In this document: in pieces, positions 11,087 through 24,435 of the stretch | Numbering within the stretch: the first letter of the stretch is position 1 | Layout: the number at the start of each line of letters is the position of its first letter | Origin: Rhizopus sp. PT2906 | Taxonomy: Eukaryota > Mucoromycota > Mucoromycetes > Mucorales > Rhizopodaceae | Assembly: GCA_025529335.1 (NCBI GenBank) | Contig: JAMYHX010000024.1 | Location: 62,001-126,000, forward strand | Direction: 5' to 3' | Length of the DNA stretch: 64,000 nucleotides | Position numbers and translations under genes: made by a program | The notes under the pieces: model-generated | What the model was told of the DNA's origin: nothing | What the model saw: the letters and a program-made list of their open reading frames with translations, nothing else | Database searches by the model: none

Positions 11087-13106
11087 ATGCCTAAAACATT
11101 GAACTCAAGCTTTGCTACTTATACAACAATGATGCGTATAACTAAAAAGGGAAGACCATTTACCAAAGTAAGCATCAGTTATAGATTGATCACTCTCTCC
11201 GTCCCCCTTTCTCTGATGCACTTAATAATTAGGATCTATACGATATGTTCTCCGCAGTCTTACTCCAAATTGAACTAACAGATCATCGCACCTTCTTTCG
11301 TACTTATCCATACACATTTACCACTGATGAAGCCATCAAGGTTATGTCATCACTTCAATTCATTCATGTTCATCGGCAACCTGACCCATCCGACCCATCA
11401 CGACAGATCTCGACGAGAACAACGACGACATTTAGCATGGATACCACGACGGCCAAGAGCATGATACAGTACTTTCTATCTGCACGTCTTATCATGAATG
11501 CAACAGACCCAAACAATTGGACAGTCAAGGATAAAGGTCTATGGTGCCCGACACTTAAAGGCAAATACACCTTGGAAGAATTCGCAGACTACACTCAAGT
11601 GGAGATGAAAAACAGTTTGATTGCTGCATTAAATGCTCCTTATATGGTACCTTCCGTATCGGGAAGTACAGGTGGACGGATCATCAAGTTGGACCGATTG
11701 ACAGATCATGACGACCAGATCACTTTCTCGCGCGCCAACATGACCATTGCGTTTAAAGCGATGCTTGCCAGTTTACCCCTCGATGCGCTCGTCTTGGATG
11801 ATGTGGGTGGCATCGATCGAAAGAACCTGTCTCGGTATCAGTACACATTTTTAGGCACCCAATGTGTCGAATGGCTCGCTGATCGACTGACGGTGAGCTC
11901 CAAGGAGGAAGCTGAGATGGTCGCCTCTGAGTTTGTCCTGTTTGGATGGATCGGCCTTGTGGTCGATAAATCAGACAAGTCCTTCTGTGTCAACGAAGAT
12001 GGCATCTCGTTCAAGACGTCTCGGTTTGCCATCTACTATGTTACTGAACGAGGCTTGGTTGTTGCCGGATGGAAACCGCCCCAGGAAGAGGCCATTCAGC
12101 AGGCAAGTGACATTTCCTTTACTTCAGAAACAAGTTCTAGCAGCAAATCTTCTATGATCAAGCAGAGGCCAAGTCCACAGTCATCAATCAATAGGAGTCA
12201 TCGTCATGTAGATGAAGAGGGTCCATCGTCTGCTGGTATGTGTTGTCGTTCCCTTTATTACACATTTCTTATCTTTTATACATAGCCATGTCTCGTAGTA
12301 GCTCATTAGGTGATGCTAGTGAACAGCTAGCAACCATGTCCATATCTAAAGAAGGCGCGCCACTACGGCCGCCTAGTATGTCTCTTACAGACTCTAGCAT
12401 GTCCCATGGAAGTGTTGCATCCAAAGATACCTCGCATTACACACGACTACATCATATCTTGGACACTCCGCTCCTTCGTATGTACTTTCGTGATTTCCTT
12501 AGAGCCAACTACTGCGAAGAGAACATTAATTACTGGGTTGACCATGATCGGCTGATTCGCAACTTTAAGCTGGGTACACTGTCTGCCCTAGACCAGCTTG
12601 CTGAGTGCTACGCTGTCTATGAGATGTACCTGAGCCCAGACGCAAAGGCCGACGTCAATATCGATCATATGCTCCATCGAGAGATTCTAAACTTTATCAA
12701 TTCCGTATTCATCCCTGTCCCACACCTTCCGAGCAATACCAAGGTTCCTTACTTTACTACTCTGCCAGCCACTACGGTGACTAAACCGCTCGGCCCATGT
12801 GACCGCCTTCTACTCCTTCCCCCTCAAGTCAGCGTCAAGCAACGAACGATCGTCATTCGCGGCCTTTCCCCTGACCGTTGCCTAACTAAACTCCTGGGAA
12901 TACTCAGTCGTGTAAATGATCATTTGTGCAAGGTGATGGCAGAAGACTCTGTACCCAAGTTTATAAAGACTAGGAGATATAAAGACCTCATGACTCATCA
13001 ACAGTCTCTTTCGCCAAAGGAGCAATCTATAGAAGATAGTCAAATCGAAATCTTGACAACTCTTTCTTCTTCAACTACGCCTTCTCAAAGATTATCATTG
13101 GATTAG
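11087..13106 (+). CDS. DEP-DEP-RGS regulator of G-protein signalling
   Basis: Exons 11087-11167, 11233-12235 and 12286-13106 give 634 residues. RGS proteins of the Sst2/FlbA type speed GTP hydrolysis by G-alpha subunits and use DEP domains to reach receptors or membranes. An N-terminal DEP-like domain spans roughly residues 25-130. A second, clearer DEP domain sits near 215-310 (TFLGTQCVEWLADRLTVSSK). The RGS box begins near residue 400 (LHHILDTPLLRMYFRDFLRA, then NYCEENINYWVD). The C-terminus is Ser/Thr-rich. The two-DEP plus RGS order matches fungal developmental RGS proteins. Pyrimidine-rich promoter sequence lies at 10985-11080. Confidence 0.92.
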
Positions 13107-13312
13107 CAACGACATGAAATCCAAGCTTAAATTTTTTTTCTTTCCTCTCCTTAACTCTGTATCACTGTAATTATGCACGCTGCGTCCTCTTCTTTTTTTT
13201 AATATTTTATATACACGTATGCTTTATGTAGTTCTATATTGTATGTATATATGTATTTATAAAGTTCAAGTTCATGTACACCCTCGATGTGTCCGTGCGT
13301 CCATGCTTACTA

Positions 13313-16300
13313 TCAGAATTTGGATATTTTTCCCATCAGGCGATATAAATAATTTGACATGTGTTGCTTGCTTGATGCATGATTAGCACAGTCCCACCTA
13401 AACGGGCTCTCTCCGCGATTCATCTCCATCTTGACAGAACCTGTAACAAACGGCAAATAAGGTTCCACCTGTGTGCTTCTGCCTACATACACAATAATCT
13501 TGACCATGCCATTCTGTGTGATGCCAAATGCGTTCGTTTCGCTCATATATAACACACCGATTTTATCTCCATCTTGAACATGGAATTCAAAGGACTCGGA
13601 TCGGTCAGAACCGATGACGAACGTCAAGCTCTTTTCGATCGTTTGATATTCGAAATAGATAAATGTGTCTGATAAAAGTCTTTGTAAACCAAACACGATG
13701 GTGCTAATAAAAGAATAAGGTTCACTTGTTTTACGCTTGGCTTTTTGCTTTACCTCCTATTTGATGGTACCACATCAAACGAGTCATCCCTTTTAGGAAA
13801 TGCGACCGAGACTTCGTAATAGATCGATGGCAAAAAGCTTTGCTCATGCTTTCCAGCCTTCATAAAGTAAAACGTAAACTCGGTTGATCCTTCGATGGTT
13901 TTTTGTGTCTGTTCGATGTGATCAATCGGCTTGAGGTTAGGTTCGATATTTCCAATGTTATGCAAGTCGGGCGATCTAACACTCATCTGTTCCATTGCCT
14001 TTGATAAGTCAGCTACATCTGTTTCTTCAAATGGTTCTACTTTAGGAACACGATGTGGAGGTGGTAGTTTCATGGTGGCAGCAGGTTGAGCTGCTAGTGT
14101 GGCAATAGGTGAATAGCCTTCTGGTAAATAATTTAATGGATCGATTGAACCTCCGAATTGAAATTTGCATTGTTGGTTTGTTGCAAGAGAAATAGCCTTC
14201 AAACATGGTATTAGTATCTTTTTCTTTTTACTCATTTTTGAACTCACCGGATACCATGTACGGTTAATAGATATACCAAAGAAAGCAACGCCCATGTCGA
14301 CACCATTGAGATAATACCGTATCTCACCTTCGTCCATATCAATAGCACACGTCACAATATCTCCTTCCTTCCATATGAGACCATAAGACGTCGTTCTCAT
14401 GTTGGAGTACTTGCCATGCCACTTTTTCGCACGCGATCCATCATATCCAAATGAATGCACATCGTCGCCTACACCTTTGCCACCTTCAGGATCAAACTCA
14501 AAATGATCGCTCACCCATCCGATCTGCATCAGCCCACTAGACTCCAAGATGACTTCATATGCATACTTGTGAGCCTCGTCTTGTTCCAGAATATCAGCAG
14601 TCATAGCAGGCACACAATGAGTCGCGCGTACGGTCTCGAAGGTCCAAGAATCATTGCGAACGCGAAGATATGATTCATAGTTGACAAAGCAAAACTTGGA
14701 TCGTGAGACAAGATCTATCTCGACAAAGACAGGATTATTCATCATGCTCGATGGCGGTGTTTTGTTCATTTTGGATGCGATGATACGGCTGCAGTACGCC
14801 AGGACAAGTTGGCTATAGAACTGGAATGCTTTTTTGTTGGTGTTTATCATGCTGTGCCATACCAGGATGGCCAGCATCTGGAATTGGTGTTCGGATATCA
14901 TGAGGCAAGGATCATTGGCAAAGAGAGCACCAAGGCAGGTTATGGTGCGATCAGCAGATTTAATATCTGCTTCTAATAAATATAAAAGAATTTTGATAAA
15001 TTGCATATCGTGAATTAGATATTGTCTCACAGATGCTAAATATCATTGTTAATGAAAAGGGAAAAACTCTGAGTTTTTAACTTTTTACCATAACGTGTCA
15101 AGGATTGCAATAATGTAAGAGCGCGACGAGAAAACCCTGCGTAATGCTTGGAGCCATAAGAAGACGTTGATTTTTGAAACGTGGTTGCTTCAATGTCCTG
15201 TTTATCTGATTTCTTTTCAGGAGAGATAGAGAACAGCTGATTGTCATCCTCATCCTCATCTGAGCTGCTACTACTACTGCTATTATTATTATTATTCTTA
15301 TTGATACTTGCATCACTGGACTGTTGTTGTAGCTGTTTGCTTTTCTTGAAAGCCAGAAGTTGTTTTCCTCGGGAGCTTGATTTTTGTGGAAACTCGCTAA
15401 ATGTATATATCCATTGCAAGGCGTCCACATACAACTCACTTGCTCTCGTCTCTGTAATCGTGTTGAGTGGATAGTTTCTACAGCAGCTATCTGCCCAGTC
15501 TTGCAGGGCAGGATAAGTAACGAGATAAACCAAATTCTCTGTCAATTGTCGGATATGATCTGGCAACATCAAGTTGTCTTCTGAAGGATGCGTATTCAAG
15601 TTGGTCAATCGTCCACTATGACTCGTTCGAATATACGATGCCGCTCGACCTTCGAGTTCGTCAAAATCAAGCATGACGTCAATCATGTCCATCATGTTCT
15701 GGCTATTGCGCTTACCCGTGATGGTACTGCCGATTACCTGATCGTTTTCGAGCAAGATGTTAAGAGACGTCAAGGCGCCTGCTAGTTGGTTACGCATCGC
15801 TGCTGGCAGCTCAAACTTTTTGAACAGCGTGTCACGTTCGTTGACAGAGAGAGCCGTGTTGAACAGACGAGAACTGTCGCCTATACCTCCCTTGTGGCTC
15901 GAATGGTTGTTTCGGCTCCCCTTCTTTTTTGCTCGCTCGCGGTCCTTCAAAACACGGTCAAGACGAGACGCATTCGAGATCGTACCTTCCTCAGTCACGT
16001 CAATATAATCCTCTTGACGGACCATCGGAATGTCTTCGTCGTCCGTATCCGTGTGCATCAACGGTGGATCTAGTTCATCGTCATGGATACTGCTTGTTCT
16101 GCTACCAAGTACTTGGTTTTTCGTTGATCGTACTAGTGCTTGGCTGATCATGATGGGTAGGATAAATCTGGAGATACTGTTGACTGTTTCAATCAAAGGA
16201 TCAGTCACTTGGCTATTGATTTGAAATACCATATATCGATCTATTACATGGTTGTCAAGTCAAGAAGGCAAAGTATTTTAAATGTGTGTGTACTTACTTT

Positions 16301-18390
16301 TGATGACAACCATCAGGGCTCCTTTGGTGCAAATCATCTGAACACGTTCGTTTGTTGCTGTTGTAGCAACAGACAAGATGTTTTTGAAATTGATCTGTCG
16401 TACCTTATTGGCAAAGGGAGCTACAATAATACAATTATTATTTTGGAGCAGGGACCTTGTTGACACTTACTGTTTGTCGTCATAATGTTGAAAATAGCGC
16501 CTGCTGCATTATATTGTACATCAGACTCACCTTCCAGCAATAATGTATTCAGTGTTTTTAATAATGACTTTATATGTGGTTCTAAGTAAGTTGCATTGCT
16601 GGCTGCAGTTGTCCAGTTAGCATCTGTCTATTTTTTTAGGGGAGTCCAACTTACTTATACAGCAGATAAGTGAAATTATGTCAGATACATAAATGGCTAC
16701 TTTCATCTTGGATGAGGTTGCCAGTTCGAGTAAGATCTCAAATTCGGGAGCGGTAATGATATCTTGATGTGATTCAACTAAATTGGGATATCAGTTGTTG
16801 TAAACTAAAGCCATTCGTTTGCTAAGTACCTTGACCGGCAACGACATGAATACACAATATAGCCCACTGCTTGACATCTTCATCATTCAAGGACAGACAA
16901 TGCATTATTTTCTTCACCATGCCTGACCGAACCATGTCCTGGAGAAATTTATCTTGTCCTGCCGCCATGAATTTTATTGTTCTCAAAATGACACGGGATA
17001 TGTACATTTCTTCAGCAGAAAGTAGACCTGATAGAATGGTATGGATACCCTTGATCTGCCTAAATTTATCAGCCACAACGTCTTTGATGACAAACTCATG
17101 CATCAGACCCGCGGCCCAGTAGATGAGTTCGACATCATCACCTCGTAAGCAAATGGAGATAAGCTCGATAATATTGTAGTCCAATAGCTCGAGTAGAATC
17201 TTTTTGGCCTCTATTATCGTTGAGTACATATATATACATGTAACTTTATTGAACATGTTTATGTTACCTGCAACATCAACATTTGATGTGATCCTGACGA
17301 GACTTTGCATACAGAATTTAGGCATATTTGTATTACCATATGTCAATCGAGCCATTTTAGCTAATAGACTTACGAACCCATTGTCTATCAGCACATGAGG
17401 AAGAGGATCTATTTCTCTTTGCTTTAGCCCCTATAATGATCAATAAAAACATGATATAAATTACCGCTAAGAGATATTTGATACAAGATCATGAGTGTCC
17501 AATATTTGAGTTCATTGTTACGAATGTTCTTTGATGTGAGTATACGCTTGATTGGTTCCAAAATACCAAGTTCGAGTATTTTGTATTTATTGATATCTAT
17601 CATACCACTTTAGATTCATAATGCATTAGCTGTTTTGTTTCTTTTTACCGCTTCCTTGAATTAGATCACAAATAGCCACTGCTACATAACGCTGGGTGAC
17701 TTCCTTCATGTCTGGATCCGTACACTTTAATGCGTCCACTAGCACATTCAAAGCACCGGCTTGTAGTAGAGCAGCCTTATTTCCTTCTTTATGGATCATG
17801 AGATAAGATTCACATTTGACAAGTATGTGTATACCTTTTCTTGTCAATAATTGAAGCGAATAAAGTGACTTGGATCGAATATCCATCGGTTGATCATCTG
17901 CACAGGCTGCAATAATCTTTGGTAGATGAGTTGCTAAAAAAGATATGAATATGTTGTTTATGTACGAAATGGTTTTATTTTACAAGACATAGCTCTCTCA
18001 AGTATAATCTTTGCTGCACTAGAATGTGTATGTTTAGTTGAGAGATATATGCCGCAACTGACATAAAAAAAAAAGGTACCTGCTTTGAATGTTGGCATTA
18101 GGTGATTGCATCAAATATGCTAGAGAATCCAAGTTGATGGCTAAATAATAATAATGTGTCAATGAGAATTCAAGTGGGAATAGGTTGTTGTTGTTTTTTT
18201 TTTTACAGTCTTCGAGTTTGGTATCTGATCTATTTGAATGTCGTCTTATTTGGACATGTCTATCCTGTATTGACTTCAAGTGAGAATAAACGGAGTAACC
18301 CATAAGGATAACGGCTATTCCAGATATAAAGCAGGCAACGGCAGCCCCTTCTTCACCATTTGCCCAATAAGAATCTCTACCAAAGGCCAT
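13313..18390 (-). CDS. Giant membrane-anchored armadillo-repeat/SPRY-domain protein
   Basis: Fourteen exons: 18390-18207, 18140-18080, 18018-17984, 17933-17649, 17596-17465, 17408-17268, 17210-16830, 16777-16655, 16623-16471, 16420-16298, 16240-15089, 15035-14248, 14196-13754, 13703-13313. They sum to exactly 1464 codons (1463 aa). A hydrophobic segment near residues 18-37 (AVACFISGIAVILMGYSVYS) is a likely signal anchor. Armadillo-like helical repeats follow (about 65-560: ICDLIQGSG, ILLELLDYNIIELISICLRG, DEDVKQWAILCIHVVAGQ), then an acidic Ser-rich linker near 840-860. A SPRY domain lies at about 1030-1200 (WVSDHFEFDPEGGKGVGDD, YYLNGVDMGVAFFG). The C-terminus is beta-rich. SPRY plus a membrane anchor recalls the yeast Ssh4/Ear1 Rsp5 adaptors, but those are much shorter and lack ARM repeats. 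A sorting or ubiquitin-adaptor role is inference only. Confidence 0.85.
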
Positions 18391-18744
18391 AATGTCGAAA
18401 AGAAAGAATATAAAAGGCGGTTGTTCAAATTCCAGTTGCAGGACAAACTTTTTATTGTTGAACATGTATGATCAATGCAGCTAATTATGTGACGAAAGAT
18501 AATAAGGAGCAAATAAGAGTAAAATAGACAGTAAGAAGTGCTTGTATACAATTATACTCTTTTTCATATAAATATTTATTTAAAAAAGACATGAAGAGAG
18601 AAAAAGAGAGAGAAACAGGAAGAAAGGATTAGGTATATTTATATGTAAATGGTATATAGAAAGAAGGATATGCATATGTATAAAATACTTGGTATATATA
18701 TATAATAATAATAATAATAATAAGTATAATAGAAATAATAGTAA
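18391..18744. other. Spacer with TATA and TAA microsatellites
   Basis: This is the promoter side of the ARM-SPRY gene and the 3' side of the next minus-strand gene. It holds short runs of ATAT and an (ATA)n/(TAA)n tract at about 18695-18730. No coding signal was seen. Confidence 0.5.
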
Positions 18745-19119
18745 CTAGAATTGAATACAGGGTTTATGTGTCTTTCGTCTTTGTCGAGCAATATTACCAG
18801 CTGCTAATGCACAAGGAGATAGAACAATAAGGACAGCCGTATTGCGCGTATTTGATTGAGTATTAGATATTCCCGATAATTTATCAAGTGTATTTGTATA
18901 GGATTCTAACATGTCATCCATATAATGATCATCTATTGAATCACTGTCCTCATCAAGACATGTCCACTTGTATTTCTCGATAGGCTCTTCGTATAATGTT
19001 TCTTGATCCACATCTATTTCTGGTTCTATCGCTTGGTGCTTTCGACGATCTGTTCTTCGTGAAATAAATTTAGAAGCATGACGAAGTCGAGTATACAATG
19101 AGGGTCTTTTAATATCCAT
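18745..19119 (-). CDS. Small hypothetical protein, 124 aa
   Basis: A single uninterrupted frame starts at the ATG 19117-19119. The N-terminal third is basic (RLRHASKFISRRTDRRKHQA), the middle acidic (IDVDQETLYEEPIEKY; DEDSDSIDDHYMDDM), and near the C-terminus a short hydrophobic run (TAVLIVLSPCALAAGNIA) precedes a basic tail. The hydrophobic run is barely long enough for a membrane span, so tail anchoring is only possible. I recognise no family. Codon composition resembles neighbouring genes; the flank carries A-tracts at 19138-19150 and 19250-19278. Confidence 0.55.
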   Translation of the reverse strand: MDIKRPSLYTRLRHASKFISRRTDRRKHQAIEPEIDVDQETLYEEPIEKYKWTCLDEDSDSIDDHYMDDMLESYTNTLDKLSGISNTQSNTRNTAVLIVLSPCALAAGNIARQRRKTHKPCIQF

Positions 19120-20287
19120 TTGATAATTTAATAATAAAGAAAAAAAAAAAGAAAGAGAGAGAGAAAGAAAAGAGGAATCGCATTTAAATAAAAAAAGAGG
19201 GGAGACTCGGATACAACTCAAAATAGTATACTTTTGGCGCTCACTCTTGGAAAAAAAAAAAAAAAAAAAAAAAAAAAAGGACAAGAAGTACTGACACGTT
19301 TTTTGTCCTATTCCCCTTTCTCTGTTTTACTCTTTTTGTTTGTTTCAAGTTGAATCGTTTTACTCCCTAAAAGCTTTTATTGTTCAATGTCTTTTCTGAT
19401 TCCCCTTGAACTATTTCTTAAAAAGTGGCGCATAATCACATTATCATATTGGTTATGATGACGAAAACCTAAAGAACGAAATATTGCACGCTGGATAAGA
19501 AAGAATTTGTTTGATATTGTTCTCATTTGTCATCATCATCACCCTCCCTCCCCTCTCACACGGTCACCACCCCTTCTCCTTATTCAATGTTACAAGATTC
19601 TTACGCTCTTATACATTCTACACTCCTTTCCCAACTTTATCACTCTTGTGTCAATTAGAAGCAGAAAGAATATAGGCATTCCATTATCGGTTATTATAAG
19701 AGTCATATGTCAAAAGATACTATAAAGGCCAAATGTAAACATGTTCTTTTTTCATATAATCTTATATTGTCTCCAGGGAGAAATAAAATTGGGAAAAAAA
19801 AGTGGCCTATGCGCAAATACTTGGTTTGTATGCAAATCGTCGAAAATCGGTAGATATTTTGAGTTAATTTGCATCTATGAATAACCTTGAGTAAAGGGGA
19901 TCAAACAGAGAGATTGAAAGAGGAAAGGAGAGAGAGAGAGAGAGGGAGAATAAAGGAGGGGGTGATGAAGGGAATTAGATTGTTAAGGAAAAAATATTGA
20001 TATTACAGTAATAAAGCAGGTGTTTTTCTTCTTTTTGACGATTGATTTGCCCTTTCCTCAATATTATCAAAGGGATAGTCATATGCTCATGTTGATTTCT
20101 ACGCCTAAATCCGGAAATCACACAAAGCTACTTTATTAATAATACCTTTTTTGTCATCTTTATGTTGTCAACTTTTGATGAATTGGTTAGCTATTCTACA
20201 TACATTTTACTTATCAGTCTGTACGGTGCAAATGTTTCAGAGATAAAAAAGAGAGAGAAGAAGAACGTATACTATTAGTGGCATTAG

Positions 20288-20333
<46 letters not shown>

Positions 20334-21966
20334 ATATGACAGATCCTTGTTAATATTGCGTTTCAAACAGGGTAATCAAACACTATCAGTCATTTGTTCA
20401 ATGTCAGCGGAGGAAAAGGGAGACGCTTTAGCTTCGATTACACAATGTTCTCCGAGATGGTAAGTCACCAGATTGTACTTGTGTACGTTTTACTAAAACA
20501 ATCATGCTTGCGATAAAGTGTACATATCCTTAACTAGCAACAAAATAGAAAGGATGCCAAGTGTAGACAATTTGCCTTTGGTCTCTGTATGGCTGTTGAG
20601 GCCATTTTCTGTATCTTGCAGCAAAGAGCTAGTAAAACTGCTTCTTTTATTCTCGAGTAAGGTTCAAATCAAATGCCTGCATTCTTTTGTTAGACGAGCT
20701 ATCTATAATATCAACGATGCACGAATTGATAAGGGGTTAAAGAAATAGAGTTTATTATTATAATTAGTTGTCAAATAGAGAGAGAGGGCTTATATTACGT
20801 TCAAAGATAGAATGGCGTCAGATAGAATTGAATTGGATAACTTAAAGTTGTGAATCTGGCCATTATTTGGAAAGTACAATATGGTAGCAACAACAATAAT
20901 AAATATAAATAAATACGACTATTGGCGTCATAGTATGAGATTGTCAAGTGTTTTAAATGTTGGTGTGTTCAATCAAGTACAGCACCCTCCTCCTACCAGT
21001 TGGAACTAATGACATGAGGGTGACAGGAGTGTTTGAGTGATCAAGCATTACATGCGATCTAGTAGCTTGATTACTGCTCCTTTGCTAGAAGCATCCCAAC
21101 AAATCAACCAGTAAAACTGGTTTATTAGCATATGCATGAAGGAAAAATGGTCGTTCTATATATCTCTTTGTTATTGTTATTCTTGAAATGCTACAGCAGG
21201 CACCAGCTAAATATCATGATTATTAAACGTAATAAACATCAAGTTTTACGTGAATATAACAAGATAATTCGTATAAAAAGGAAAAAAAAAGGCTAAAGCA
21301 GCAAACTATAATAAAAGGAGACAAGCACCAAATAAGACTATATAGGATCCGATTATTGATGATATGTAGAGTATTATCAAATTATAGCTTGATTTATTTA
21401 ATCATAAAGTATGTTTCGCATTGAGCGTCCGCTCATTAGTAGATGCAGGGGTGATATTGGTATTCGTAGATACAGGAATAGTAGTAGTGTCACATTTCCC
21501 GAAGTTTGGGCCCTTATAGGTATATGTTGCCTCTTCACTATCGGGTAACTTTGCTGTATGGTGAATTGTGCATTACTAATGTCAAGTCCTCTTTTAACAT
21601 AACGGTTAAAAAACACGGATGCACTGTCAAAAGCCACCCACTGTTTATTTGCTACCAATTATGCAATTAATTCGATGTCTTACAAGGTAGGCTCTTTATT
21701 GAAAAGAGATGAGACATTATTAAATCAGGCTTGAATGAGAGTCTTATAGGGAGTATGAAGGCTGTCGGTATGATTTAATGCCTTATTGATACTTATTATT
21801 TTTGGGTGCATGTAGTGTTCACCTATCTTTTAGAAATAAAGTGTTTACTTTCCAAATGGGTAAAACTTTTATTCATGCGGGACATGAATTTGTAAATGTG
21901 TATATGACATCTGAAAAACGTGTTTCGTTTTTTTTTTTAATTTTTACTTTTGTCACCGTTGTAAAA
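19120..21966. other. Long gene-poor stretch
   Basis: About 2.8 kb with no gene I can support. It contains a long A-tract (19250-19278), GA-rich microsatellites (about 19920-19950 and 20290-20331) and several 60-90 codon frames that lack recognisable motifs or splice-linked partners (20518-20748 plus strand, 21398-21658 minus strand). The right end (21780-21966) is the promoter and 5' UTR of ALG9. Confidence 0.5.
20290..20331. repeat. (GA)n microsatellite
   Basis: About 20 consecutive GA/AG dinucleotides in the gene-poor region. The neighbouring DNA is also purine-rich. Probably a neutral satellite; length should be polymorphic between isolates. Confidence 0.9.
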
Positions 21967-24238
21967 ATGAGTGAAAGCAGTAAACGTGAGTTACGCTCAC
22001 GTTCAAATAAGAAAATAAAATCAACAACAACAACAACGACAACCAAGGAAACAAAGACAGAGGTGAATACTGTGAGGTAAATATAAAAAAGAGGTCATAG
22101 AGCTATCATAACCCTCGTTTTAGAGCACAGGACTTACTCGGTGAGCCAAGTGCTTTTACATTATCGCTCAATACAGCCTTCCGAGTCCTATTTATCATTC
22201 GCTGTTTTTCTGCTTTATATCGTATTCTTGATGACTGTGACGAAGTTTACAACTATTGGGAACCTACTCACTACCTGTTGGAAGGTTATGGACGTCAGAC
22301 TTGGGAATATTCGACGGATTACAAGATCAGAAGTTGGGCCTATATCCTTGTTCACGCTGTTGTTGGATTTTTATCCAAGATTATTGCTCCAACCAAGGTA
22401 ATGCTAAATAGTAAGATCACACAGGCGCGTGTGTACTGATAGTTCATGTGTAGGTCCAAGTATTTTATCTCATTCGACTCGCATTAGCAGGTGTCTCTTC
22501 CTTTGTAGAGGCCAAGTTTTATCGCACGGTCACTGAAGAAATCAATCCTCACGTCGGACGTTATGTCTTTGTGATCTTGTTTTTTGGTGCTGGCATGTTC
22601 AATGCGTCCACAGGTAAGCTTGGTGAAACAAAAAGAGAGAGAGAAAGAGGGAGAAGCTAACGCGTATTAGCTTATTTGCCTTCCAGTTTTGCCATGTATT
22701 GTGTCTTTATGGCTTACTCATATGCGCTCAGACCTGTTTCAGATATTGATCCTACACGCACCTACAGAGTGGTCTTTTGGATTGGATTAGGTGCTTTGGC
22801 TGGTTGGCCTTTTACTGCTCTGATTGGTATTCCATTTGCTATGGAAGAAGTGCTTATCTTTGGACGCGATACGATGAAGAAGGCAGATGGTACCGTCGTT
22901 CAATCCATCGGTGGACCTCGTTGGAGACTGAGACGAGTCGTTCGATTGTTTGAGGCTGCTCTCTTGATCGGTCTCGGTTTAACGGTAAGCGAGACAAATA
23001 GGCAAAAAAAAAGAAAGAGCTCTGATCTTTTTTCTTCTTAGGTCTTGCTTGTACTCATGGACCAAATGATCTATCGTCAATATACCATTGTCGCCTGGAA
23101 TATCATCAAGTACAACATATTCTCTGATGGCAGGGGGCCAGAACTCTATGGTACTGAGCCTTGGTATTACTACATCCTCAATGGATTTTTGAATTTTAAT
23201 ATCGTATTTTTGCTTGCAATTGGATCTGCAATCTGTGTGGTAAGTTTTTAAGGATAAAAAGAGGGAAATGAATGTAAATATGTCAACATCTTTTTTGTTT
23301 TGTAGCTTATTACAGCCATTATCGACCGTAACCGTGTCCCGGGCAGAACCAAGATGGACCAAATCTGGCCTTATGTCGTTCTCGGCCTGAAACTGATTCC
23401 ATTTTATATCTGGTTCATCACGTTCAGTCTACAAGCACATAAAGAGGAACGATTTATGTACGTAGCCTACCCTCTGATGGCTCTCAATGCAGCCATTTCG
23501 ATTTACTTGATCCGTACCTGGACCAGTCGATTCGCCGGTCTTTTGGGCGCCAATGTGCATACTCGAGTGACCGTGTTGAGATACACATCCTTTGCTATCC
23601 TTAGCGTATACGCCCTTTTGTCTATCTCTCGCATCTTGGCGCTCTTGACGCGCTATCGTGCACCTTTTGCGATCTACAGCTCTATCTGGGGCGAGCAACC
23701 AGACGACCAACTCGTAAACATGAACTATCTACAAGAGGACTACCCCAACGACATCGAAATCAAGGAAAAAACCGTGTGTATCGGCAAGGAATGGTTCCGC
23801 TTCCCATCTCAATTCTTCTTGCCCAGTGACACCCGTGTACAGTTCATCAAGAGCGGATTCCATGGTCAGCTGCCCAAATCCTTTGAGGAAGACTTTACGG
23901 TCGACAGTTATGAAGATGAAGGAAAACTCAAGTTTTATAGACGTAGACGATACGCCTGGGCAGGTGCTCGTCAGGCACCACAAGGCTTCAATGATATTAA
24001 CATGGAGGATCCAAGCGTCTATGTGGACGAACAAGCGTGTGATTACCTTGTTGACGTTGATTTTCCTCTTCATCTAGAAGAATCTAGTCCTGTCAAGGAT
24101 ACCGCTCATTGGGAGGTTATGACATGCCATCCTTTCATTGACGCTCAAAACTCACATCGTCTCTCCAGAGCATTCTGGGTTCCTGGTTCGCCTGGATTGG
24201 CTTGGGGCAACTACTGCATGTTGAAACGCAAATCATGA
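21967..24238 (+). CDS. ALG9: Dol-P-Man-dependent alpha-1,2-mannosyltransferase Alg9
   Basis: Exons 21967-22076, 22124-22397, 22454-22613, 22671-22984, 23042-23239 and 23306-24238 give 662 residues. Alg9 is a multi-pass ER membrane enzyme of the GT22 family that adds two alpha-1,2 mannoses to the lumenal lipid-linked oligosaccharide for N-glycosylation. The first lumenal loop shows the catalytic acidic pair (DDCDEVYNYWEPTHYLL), followed by GRQTWEYSTDYKIRSWAY. The family HKEERF motif is present (HKEERFMYVAYPLMALNAA). The N-terminus is basic and Thr-rich. At least eight hydrophobic segments are visible. The start follows from the last in-frame ATG before the conserved region, with a T-tract upstream. 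Confidence 0.95.
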
Positions 24239-24435
24239 TAAATGTGTACATATGTAAAAAAAAAAAAAGAAAAGAAAAATAATAATAAATCCTGCTTAAA
24301 TGTTTACCAAAGGGAAACAATAGATGCAAGGGTCCTTTTTTAAATATTGACATATGCGTCCTTTTAAAAGAAAACAAAAATATTTCATTTATGCATGTAG
24401 ATAAAATCAATAAAGTGAGGTGGATATATACAATA

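Noticed and set aside
14455..16224. Many plus-strand frames across 14.4-16.2 kb
   Set aside because: Antisense of the long ARM-SPRY exons; no start context, splice partners or motifs.
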